Shown piece after piece: positions 1 through 5,251 of a stretch of DNA of 5,251 bases; within the stretch, counting starts at the first letter, position 1, and each line of letters opens with the position of its first letter. Origin of the DNA: Acidobacteriota bacterium (GTDB lineage: Bacteria; Acidobacteriota; Terriglobia; Terriglobales; Acidobacteriaceae); assembly GCA_021810735.1 (NCBI GenBank), contig JAJZIF010000313.1:1-5251 (forward strand), written 5' to 3'. Under the pieces are notes generated by a model. It made no database searches and was not told the DNA's origin. It was given only the letters and a program-made list of their open reading frames with translations. Both the position numbers and the translations under genes were made by a program.

Positions 1-1
1 C

Positions 2-430
2 ATCATGCAGTCGAAACAAAATGACGTGGCAGCGATTGCCAGCAGGCAGGCGGCCAGGCACTACGGCGGCAACATTCTGCAGGAAGGGATTGAAGATCGA
101 GAAGAGAGTTACACTCGCTTCTGGCTGATTCGCAGGCAGGGCTCGGCTCCAAAAGAGGCAGCGCCGACGAAGCTATCACTGGCCTTTCTGCTGGAGAATC
201 GACCGGGAGCGCTGTTGCAGGCGCTGAATACTTTTGCGGCGCGAGAGTTGAATCTGACCAAAATCGAGTCGCGCCCCATGATCGGCCGCCCATGGGAATA
301 CATGTTTTACGCCGACGTTGCAATCCCTGGAAACGAAGAGGCCGACGCCGCGCTCGATGATCTGAGGAAACTTTGCCGCACGGTGAAGGAGTTAGGGCGG
401 TACCGGGTTCTCAATCCTGCATCGAAGTAA
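2..430 (+). CDS. pheA: Prephenate dehydratase, C-terminal part (5' end outside window)
   Basis: Prephenate dehydratase converts prephenate to phenylpyruvate in cytosolic phenylalanine biosynthesis. The window holds about 142 C-terminal residues of a protein normally near 270-290. The frame is open to the left edge, so the ATG at position 5 is internal. Seen: the end of the catalytic domain, with the AAIAS segment and the IEDREESYTRF stretch; the TRF motif at 113-121 carries the threonine known to be needed for dehydration in this family. After a short linker comes an ACT domain (about 170-415) with both phenylalanine-binding signatures, GALL (206-217) and ESRP (266-277), so feedback inhibition by Phe is expected. 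The protein ends soon after the ACT domain, with no fused domain on the C-terminal side; an N-terminal chorismate mutase cannot be excluded because that end is missing. It lies 144 bp upstream of lon in the same direction, without evident functional link. Confidence 0.95.
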   Translation: MMQSKQNDVAAIASRQAARHYGGNILQEGIEDREESYTRFWLIRRQGSAPKEAAPTKLSLAFLLENRPGALLQALNTFAARELNLTKIESRPMIGRPWEYMFYADVAIPGNEEADAALDDLRKLCRTVKELGRYRVLNPASK

Positions 431-574
431 CAGAGGGGAATTGCGGGATGGGTCTTTGGACGGAATTGTGCGATGCTTTGTCTATCTGAATGGGATGTAT
501 GGCCGAAGAAAATATTGAAGCCCAGGGCAATTCTTAGCGTCTAAAGGTCATAAAGTTTGATATAGGGTGACTCA
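431..574. other. pheA-lon intergenic spacer
   Basis: This 144-bp spacer separates two same-direction genes. I see no convincing GC-rich hairpin plus T-tract after the pheA stop, and no credible small gene: the ATG at 449 opens a frame of only about 14 codons. No strong paired -35/-10 promoter stands out. TTGAAG at 515-520 is a possible -35, but nothing good sits 16-18 bp downstream. The last 20 bases hold an AT-rich GATATAGG stretch, a Shine-Dalgarno-like sequence and an inverted repeat, listed separately. lon probably has its own promoter here, but I cannot place it. Confidence 0.5.
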
Positions 575-576
575 AT
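556..576. promoter_or_regulatory. HAIR-like inverted repeat (candidate HspR operator) over the lon start
   Basis: TTGA (557-560) and TCAA (572-575) form a perfect inverted pair separated by 11 bp. The HspR operator HAIR has the published consensus CTTGAGT-N7-ACTCAAG, which implies TTGA-N11-TCAA. Aligned to it, the right arm ACTCAAT (570-576) matches 6 of 7 bases and the left arm TTTGATA (556-562) matches 4 of 7, with exactly 7 bases between the arms. HspR represses lon in some actinobacteria, so the location suits the known biology. The site covers the ribosome binding site and start codon, which would be compatible with repression. The left arm is degenerate and no hspR gene is in the window, so this is a candidate only. 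Confidence 0.4.
565..570 (+). promoter_or_regulatory. Shine-Dalgarno sequence of lon
   Basis: GGGTGA sits 4 bases before the ATG at 575. It is a partial match to the anti-Shine-Dalgarno complement (AGGAGGTGA), with rather short spacing. An in-frame TAG at 563-565 immediately upstream, and the absence of in-frame ATG, GTG or TTG codons between 575 and the conserved LON domain, make 575 the only plausible lon start. Confidence 0.6.
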
Positions 577-3031
577 GTCCAGTGATTTCTTAAGTGTAAT
601 TCATCCCGGCGAGCGGAAAGGTCGGGAAAGGGATGGGTCGAAACAGGTTTATCCTGTTCTGCCCGTTCGAGATACAGTTCTGTTCCCCCACGCGGTCCTG
701 CCGTTGACGGTGGGACGGGAAAGCTCCATCCAGTTGGTGCAGTCGTTGGGGGAGGAAAAAACCATCATCGTGGTGGCGCAGCGCGAAGCGCGCATGGATG
801 CTCCCCAACCGCCCGATCTGCACGCGATAGGGACCTTGGCGACTGTGCATAAGGTCGTGAAAATGCCGAATCAGAGTCTGTTCGTTTTTACCGAAGGCAC
901 CGAGCGGGTAAAGTTGACGGACTTTGACCAGTCCGCCCCGTACATGACGGCCGAGGTGGAAGTGATTGAAGACACAGAACCGCCCAAAGGCCCGGAGACC
1001 GAGGCGTTGCAGCGGAACATCCTGGCCCAGTTTCAGCACATCGTGACCGCCTCGCCGACGCTGTCGGACGAGTTGCAGACGATTGCGCTGAATATTGAAG
1101 AGCCAGGGCGGCTGGTCGATTTCATCGCCTCGTCCCTGCCCATTCTGTCGACCATCGATAAGCAGGAACTTCTGGAAACGCCGGATGTTCTTGCCCGCAT
1201 GACGCGTATGAACCGGCATCTGGCCAAGGAACTGGAAGTGCAGCAACTGCGCAACAAGATCCAGACCGAAGTCCAGGACCAGGTGCAGCAATCGCAGCGG
1301 GATTACTACCTGCGCGAGCAGATGAAAGCGATTCAAAAAGAGTTGGGCGAGATGGATGAGGGCCAGAAGGACATTGAGGAGCTGCGCGAGAAGCTGGAAG
1401 CGGCCGGGATGCCGGAGGCTGTGAAGAAGGAAGGGTTGAAGGAGTTGAGCCGGCTATCGCGGATGTCTCCGATGGCGCCCGACTATTCCATCACGCGCAA
1501 CTACATTGAATGGCTGGTGGTACTGCCGTGGACGAAATCCTCAGGCAGCGAGGTGGATATTGCCAAGGCGAAGGAGATTCTGGATGAGGACCACTACGAC
1601 CTGAAAAAGGTGAAGGAACGCATTCTGGATTACCTTGCCGTGCGCCGACTGAAGCCGGACATGAAGGGGCCGATCCTGTGTTTTGTCGGACCTCCGGGCG
1701 TGGGGAAAACGTCGCTTGGGCGCAGTATTGCGCGGGCGCTGGGACGAAAGTTCCAGCGGATTTCCCTTGGCGGCATGCATGATGAGGCCGAAATTCGCGG
1801 ACATCGCCGCACGTACATTGGCGCCATGCCGGGACAGATCATGCAATCGCTGCGCCGGGCGGAGACCAACGATCCTGTATTTATGCTGGACGAGGTCGAC
1901 AAACTGGGGCGGGATTTCCGCGGCGATCCGTCATCGGCGCTACTGGAAACGTTGGATCCGGAGCAGAATTTCAGCTTCCGTGACAATTATCTGGACGTGC
2001 CGTTCGATCTGTCCAAGGTGCTGTTCATTTGCACGGCGAACATGCTCGACCCGATTCCAGAGCCGCTGCGGGACCGCATGGAGATCATCGAGCTGACCGG
2101 ATATACGGAAGATGAGAAGGTCCATATCGCGTTTCGGTATCTGATTCCCCGGCAGATCAAAGAAAATGGCATCGAGGCAAAGGACATTGAATTTCCTGAA
2201 GAAGCGGTGCGCAGCATGGTGCGCCATTACACGCACGAAGCCGGCGTCCGCAAGCTGGAGCAATGGATTGGGACCGTCTGCCGCAAGCAGGCGCGACGGA
2301 TTGCCGAAGGAGTGACAGACAAACTGGTCGTCACGCCGGCGGTGATCCAGGAATTTCTGGGCGGCATCAAAGTGCGCGTGGATACGGAAATCGCCGAGCG
2401 CACCAAGCGGCCGGGCGTTGCGGTGGGCCTCGCCTGGACACCGGCGGGAGGCGACATTCTGTTTATTGAAGCCAACCGGATGAAGGGCAAAGGCGGGTTC
2501 ACCATGACCGGCCAGATTGGCGAGGTGATGCAGGAGTCGATGCAGGCCGCGCTGACCTGGGTGCGCTCGAACGCCAAGCTGCTCAGCCTGAAAGAGGATT
2601 TCAACACGGAAGTGGACCTGCACATCCATATTCCGGCGGGAGCGATCCCGAAGGATGGACCGTCGGCGGGCGTGACCCTCGCAACCACGCTGGTCTCGCT
2701 GATGACGGACACGATTATTCGTCCGCTGACAGCAATGACGGGTGAAATTACGTTGAGCGGCAATGTTCTGCCGGTCGGCGGCATCAAGGAGAAGTTCCTG
2801 GCGGCGCGGCGGGCCGGAGTTCGCGACATCATTCTGCCGGAGGAAAACCGGTTGAATGTGGAAGAGGACCTGCTTCCGGAGCAACTCGCCGGCGTGACGA
2901 TCCACTATGCGCGACGCATTGAAGATGTGCTGGCGATTGCGTTGCCGGATGCGTTGAAGCCTCGCGTGCTGGAGGAAGTCATCCAGAATGAGCCGCCGGT
3001 AACGCGGGTGCTGGAGACGGCGCGAGCGTAA
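575..3031 (+). CDS. lon: ATP-dependent serine protease Lon (endopeptidase La)
   Basis: Lon is a cytosolic homohexameric AAA+ protease that unfolds and degrades damaged proteins and selected regulators. The 818-residue protein is complete and slightly longer than E. coli Lon (784), mainly through a hydrophilic N-terminal leader of about 24 residues and a longer C-terminal tail. Domains in order: LON substrate-binding domain (about 25-215, opening YPVLPVRDTVLFP), a charged coiled-coil region (about 220-300), an AAA+ module (about 340-590) and the Lon protease domain (about 610-800). Visible motifs: Walker A GPPGVGKTS at 372-380, Walker B FMLDEVDK at 436-443, an arginine-finger region PLRDRME at 497-503, sensor-2 arginine in EAGVRKLE (R559), catalytic serine S697 in PKDGPSAG, and catalytic lysine K740 in GGIKEK. 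S and K are 43 residues apart, as in E. coli S679/K722. The enzyme should be active. Heat-shock control is possible through the inverted repeat at its start. Its 3' end converges with proC. Confidence 0.98.
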   Translation: MSSDFLSVIHPGERKGRERDGSKQVYPVLPVRDTVLFPHAVLPLTVGRESSIQLVQSLGEEKTIIVVAQREARMDAPQPPDLHAIGTLATVHKVVKMPNQSLFVFTEGTERVKLTDFDQSAPYMTAEVEVIEDTEPPKGPETEALQRNILAQFQHIVTASPTLSDELQTIALNIEEPGRLVDFIASSLPILSTIDKQELLETPDVLARMTRMNRHLAKELEVQQLRNKIQTEVQDQVQQSQRDYYLREQMKAIQKELGEMDEGQKDIEELREKLEAAGMPEAVKKEGLKELSRLSRMSPMAPDYSITRNYIEWLVVLPWTKSSGSEVDIAKAKEILDEDHYDLKKVKERILDYLAVRRLKPDMKGPILCFVGPPGVGKTSLGRSIARALGRKFQRISLGGMHDEAEIRGHRRTYIGAMPGQIMQSLRRAETNDPVFMLDEVDKLGRDFRGDPSSALLETLDPEQNFSFRDNYLDVPFDLSKVLFICTANMLDPIPEPLRDRMEIIELTGYTEDEKVHIAFRYLIPRQIKENGIEAKDIEFPEEAVRSMVRHYTHEAGVRKLEQWIGTVCRKQARRIAEGVTDKLVVTPAVIQEFLGGIKVRVDTEIAERTKRPGVAVGLAWTPAGGDILFIEANRMKGKGGFTMTGQIGEVMQESMQAALTWVRSNAKLLSLKEDFNTEVDLHIHIPAGAIPKDGPSAGVTLATTLVSLMTDTIIRPLTAMTGEITLSGNVLPVGGIKEKFLAARRAGVRDIILPEENRLNVEEDLLPEQLAGVTIHYARRIEDVLAIALPDALKPRVLEEVIQNEPPVTRVLETARA

Positions 3032-3117
3032 TGGGTAGGTCTCAGATCGAAGGACCCTGGCGGTGTTGTGCGAACCGCGAGGTACTTCGCGTGCTACCCG
3101 TCAACCAAGCCGTTTCG
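3032..3117. other. Convergent lon/proC intergenic spacer
   Basis: These 86 bp separate the 3' ends of lon (+) and proC (-). The spacer holds a short hairpin at 3076-3091 and an outer 6-bp inverted repeat, GGGTAG (3033-3038) with CTACCC (3094-3099), that encloses it. No promoter or gene is expected between two convergent genes. A plus-strand reading frame starting at the ATG overlapping the lon stop runs through here, but it is antisense to proC and unlike any protein I recognise. Confidence 0.6.
3076..3091. terminator. Weak candidate bidirectional terminator hairpin
   Basis: CGCGA (3076-3080) pairs with TCGCG (3087-3091) around a 6-base loop; one more G-T wobble would shorten the loop to GTAC. 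It lies between two convergent genes, where a shared terminator is expected. Neither strand has a T-tract after the stem, so it is not a classical intrinsic terminator. It may act with a termination factor, or be chance pairing. Confidence 0.3.
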
Positions 3118-3981
3118 TCAGCTCGATGCGAGTTCCCTGGCGCGCTGGGCGGCGCGCATGACGGCCTTGATGAGCGTGACGCGCAGGCCGCCTTCTTCCA
3201 ACTCCAGAATGCCATCGATGGTGCAGCCCGCCGGAGTGGTGACCGCGTCTTTCAGCAGCGCCGGATGGCTGCCGGTTTCAAGCACCATGGTGGCAGCGCC
3301 GAGCGCGGTCTGCGCGGCCAGCAGCGTGGCGATGTCGCGCGGCAAGCCAACCTTGACACCGCCCTCGGCGAGGGATTCCAGAATGATGTAAATGTAGGCG
3401 GGACCGCTGGCGGACAGCGCGGTCACGGCGTCCATGTGTTTTTCATCCACGGTGACGGTGCGGCCGACGCTCGCGAAGACGCGTTCGGCCAGCGCAAGCT
3501 GATCGTCGGTCACAAACTTGCCACGGCAGAGCGCGGTGGCCCCGCAGCCCAGCAGGGAAGGCGTGTTGGGCATGGCGCGAATGACGGCGAGATCGACACC
3601 GGCGGCTTTTTCAATGGCGCTGGTCTTGACCGAGGCCGCGAAGGAGATGATGGTTTTCTTCGCCGTCAGCGCCGGACGGATTTGTGCGATGACTTCAGGG
3701 ACCGTTTGCGGCTTGACGCCGAGCAGGATCAGATCGCTATTGCGCGCTGCCGCTAAATTGTCAGTGGTGACAGAAACTCCCCACTGTACGCCAAGGTTCA
3801 TGGCGCGTTCGGCGTGCTGCACCGTGGCGCTGATATTTTCCGGGCGGAACAAATGATTTTTCAGGAATGCCTGCAGCAGGATGCCGCCCATTTTGCCCGT
3901 ACCCAGCAGCGCGACCTTTGTATCCGATGAGTGGTTCTGTTGTGAAATCGCATGCACTGCTTTTTCTTTTTTCTTTGCCAT
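3118..3981 (-). CDS. proC: Pyrroline-5-carboxylate reductase
   Basis: ProC reduces 1-pyrroline-5-carboxylate to L-proline with NAD(P)H, the last step of proline biosynthesis, in the cytosol. The 287-residue protein has the N-terminal Rossmann domain with GTGKMG (residues 27-32), the GVKP segment (88-91), AMPNTP (136-141), then the helical dimerisation domain with SASGPAY (190-196) and the family signature from P240 to about E262 (TTPAGCTIDG). The frame runs upstream to 4188, but that part overlaps the DUF885 gene and is Arg/Ser-rich, non-homologous sequence. I chose the ATG at 3981 because GGAAGGAA lies 9 bases before it and it gives a family-like length. Compared with E. coli ProC it carries about 20 extra N-terminal residues, Lys-rich at first (MAKKKEK). 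It starts 4 bp after the stop of the DUF885 gene, so co-transcription is very likely. Confidence 0.96.
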   Translation of the reverse strand: MAKKKEKAVHAISQQNHSSDTKVALLGTGKMGGILLQAFLKNHLFRPENISATVQHAERAMNLGVQWGVSVTTDNLAAARNSDLILLGVKPQTVPEVIAQIRPALTAKKTIISFAASVKTSAIEKAAGVDLAVIRAMPNTPSLLGCGATALCRGKFVTDDQLALAERVFASVGRTVTVDEKHMDAVTALSASGPAYIYIILESLAEGGVKVGLPRDIATLLAAQTALGAATMVLETGSHPALLKDAVTTPAGCTIDGILELEEGGLRVTLIKAVMRAAQRARELASS

Positions 3982-3985
3982 CAAT

Positions 3986-5251
3986 CTAGTTTCCTTCCGT
4001 CGTTCTTCTTGATGCTGTTTGCGCCTTCGTCTGGACGGCGTATTTTTGTTGTTGTTGCTGGATCCAGGCTTCCACACGCTGTTGCAGGATGTCCATCGGC
4101 AGCGCGCCCGAGTCGAGCACCTCATCGTGAAACGTGCGCAGATCGAAATTCTTGCCGAGTGCCTTCTGCGCTTCCGCGCGCAGCTCAAGAATTTTCAGTC
4201 GGCCAATGTCGTATGCGAGCGCCTGACCTGGCCAGGCGATGTAGCGATCGACCTCTTCCTGGATGGTAATGTCATCCATCGCGGTATGGTCGTGGAAGTA
4301 TTGGACCATCTGGTCGCGGGTCCAGTGCCGGGAATGCACGCCTGTATCCACGACGAGACGCACGGCGCGCCACATCTGATTTTCCAGCATTCCATATTCG
4401 CTGTACGGATCCTGATAAAAGCCGACTTCCTTGCCGAGTTGCTCGCTATAAAATGCCCAGCCTTCGATAAACGCATCGTAGCTTTCAAAGCGGCGAAAAT
4501 CCGGCAGGCCGGTCAGCTCCTGCGCCAGCGAAATTTGAAGATGATGTCCGGGCACGCCTTCGTGGTAGGCGATGGCTTCCACCTGAGTCAGCAGGCGCTT
4601 GCTGGCGTCGGTGGTATTGACGCGAATTTCTCCCGGACGAGAACCATCCGGCGTGCCCGGCTGGTAGTCCGCCGGGACTTGATCGGCAGAGCCGAATGCG
4701 GGCATGGGCACAACCTTCAGCGGGGTCTTGGGAATCTTCGTCGCCAAGTCGGGCAGTTTGGCTTCCATCTGGCTGACGTAGTGCTGGTAGAGGCCCATCA
4801 ACTGCGCGCCGGACTGCGCATGCTCCTTAGGATTGTTGACCAGGGATTCGTGCAAGCTGCGCAGGTCCTGGTAGCCGAGTTGATGCACGACGGCCAGCAA
4901 TTGCGGCTGAATCCGGGCGACATCCGCCAATCCAATTTGGTAGACCTGATCGGGAGTGAGCTGGGTGGTGGTGAAGCTGTCGACCAGGTGGGCGTAGCAG
5001 GCGTTTCCGTCGGTGTTCGCCCAGATGCCCGGCTGCGTGCGCGCGTGCGGAATATATTCGGCGGTCAGATACTTTGCGAAGTGCGCATAGGCCGGTTGCA
5101 CCTGGGTACGGATTGCCGTGAGTACCGCGGTGCGAATCTGCGCGCGGTCCGCAGCGGAAATGCTGGCTGGGAAGTGCTGGAGCGGGCTGGCGAAGGGAGT
5201 ATCTTCCGGTTTGGCCGAGGCCAGTGCGTTCACCTGGGCCAGCACTTTTTG
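3986..5251 (-). CDS. DUF885 family putative zinc metallopeptidase, C-terminal part (5' end outside window)
   Basis: The window holds the last 421 residues of a protein whose family members are usually about 550-620 long and often exported, so roughly 150-200 residues with any signal peptide are missing to the right. The frame is open to the edge; the GTG at 5245 is an internal valine, not a start. Numbering from the edge, the family hallmark HEGVPGHH lies at residues 230-237 (4541-4564), a likely zinc-binding and catalytic motif of HExxPGHH type. It is followed by EGWAFYSE (263-270), whose first glutamate is a candidate third ligand. Other family-like segments are YIPHAR and WANTDG near the start and ENQMWRAVRLVVDTG after the metal site. 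The C-terminal tail has five consecutive glutamines, then a basic Thr/Ser-rich end. The substrate is unknown; peptidase activity is inferred from the motif. It is directly upstream of proC. Confidence 0.9.
   Translation of the reverse strand, partial: QKVLAQVNALASAKPEDTPFASPLQHFPASISAADRAQIRTAVLTAIRTQVQPAYAHFAKYLTAEYIPHARTQPGIWANTDGNACYAHLVDSFTTTQLTPDQVYQIGLADVARIQPQLLAVVHQLGYQDLRSLHESLVNNPKEHAQSGAQLMGLYQHYVSQMEAKLPDLATKIPKTPLKVVPMPAFGSADQVPADYQPGTPDGSRPGEIRVNTTDASKRLLTQVEAIAYHEGVPGHHLQISLAQELTGLPDFRRFESYDAFIEGWAFYSEQLGKEVGFYQDPYSEYGMLENQMWRAVRLVVDTGVHSRHWTRDQMVQYFHDHTAMDDITIQEEVDRYIAWPGQALAYDIGRLKILELRAEAQKALGKNFDLRTFHDEVLDSGALPMDILQQRVEAWIQQQQQKYAVQTKAQTASRRTTEGN
3991..3998 (-). promoter_or_regulatory. 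Shine-Dalgarno sequence of proC, inside the DUF885 gene end
   Basis: Read on the minus strand this is GGAAGGAA, 9 bases before the proC ATG at 3981. It decides the start against the longer upstream frame. It lies within the final codons of the DUF885 gene (stop TAG at 3986-3988), so ribosomes finishing that gene arrive directly over the proC initiation site, an arrangement typical of translational coupling. Confidence 0.75.

Noticed and set aside
5..7. ATG at position 5 as the start of pheA.
   Set aside because: It falls within the catalytic domain; a start here would remove most of the enzyme. The gene enters from the left edge.
511..536. Possible hairpin in the pheA-lon spacer (ATTG at 514-517 with CAAT at 528-531, and a GCC/GGC pair inside).
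   Set aside because: The stem is only four AT-rich pairs with a bulged extension and has no following T-tract, so it is not convincing as a terminator.
590..1336. A 248-codon minus-strand open frame opposite the lon N-terminal domain.
   Set aside because: Same cause: GC-biased third positions leave antisense frames open. No motif, and no convincing ribosome binding site was recognised.
1940..2905. A 321-codon minus-strand open frame opposite lon.
   Set aside because: It is a shadow of the lon codon pattern. The translation is His/Arg/Gln-rich and resembles no family, while lon on the other strand is intact with all catalytic motifs.
3031..3756. A 241-codon plus-strand open frame whose ATG overlaps the lon stop (TAATG), suggesting a translationally coupled gene.
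   Set aside because: It is entirely antisense to proC over most of its length, its translation is Gly/Arg/Asp-rich with no recognisable fold or motif, and proC is unmistakable on the other strand. The overlap with the lon stop is chance.
3982..4188. Extension of proC upstream to an ATG at 4188, giving 356 residues.
   Set aside because: The extra 69 residues overlap the DUF885 gene in another frame, are Arg/Ser-rich and unlike ProC; a good ribosome binding site precedes the ATG at 3981.
5243..5245. GTG at 5245 as the start of the DUF885 gene.
   Set aside because: The frame stays open to the window edge and the family is much longer than 419 residues, so the true start lies outside the window.

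Overview
This is ordinary chromosomal housekeeping DNA with four protein-coding genes. Two are cut by the window edges. The sequence is moderately GC-rich, and the gene set (a monofunctional prephenate dehydratase, an 818-residue Lon, ProC, and a DUF885 peptidase) together with the style of the Lon and DUF885 proteins suggests an Acidobacteriota-like soil or aquatic bacterium. That assignment rests on impression rather than a search, and I hold it at moderate-to-low confidence.

Layout: positions 2-430 (+) hold the C-terminal end of prephenate dehydratase (pheA): the last part of the catalytic domain with the TRF motif, then a complete ACT regulatory domain. A 144-bp spacer follows (431-574). 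It ends in a Shine-Dalgarno-like GGGTGA and an imperfect inverted repeat, TTGA-N11-TCAA, which resembles the HspR operator (HAIR) and overlaps the lon start codon. Positions 575-3031 (+) encode a complete ATP-dependent Lon protease with all expected catalytic residues. An 86-bp convergent spacer (3032-3117) contains a small hairpin and a longer-range inverted repeat, possibly a weak bidirectional terminator.

On the minus strand, a DUF885-family putative zinc peptidase (3986-5251, N-terminus off the right edge) is followed after 4 bp by proC, pyrroline-5-carboxylate reductase (3118-3981). The proC ribosome binding site lies inside the last codons of the DUF885 gene, so the two are very probably co-transcribed and perhaps translationally coupled.

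Functionally the window combines amino-acid biosynthesis (Phe, Pro) with proteolysis (Lon in the cytosol; DUF885 probably exported, by family precedent). I see no RNA gene, mobile element, CRISPR array or novel multi-gene system. The most useful lead is the possible heat-shock operator at the lon start.
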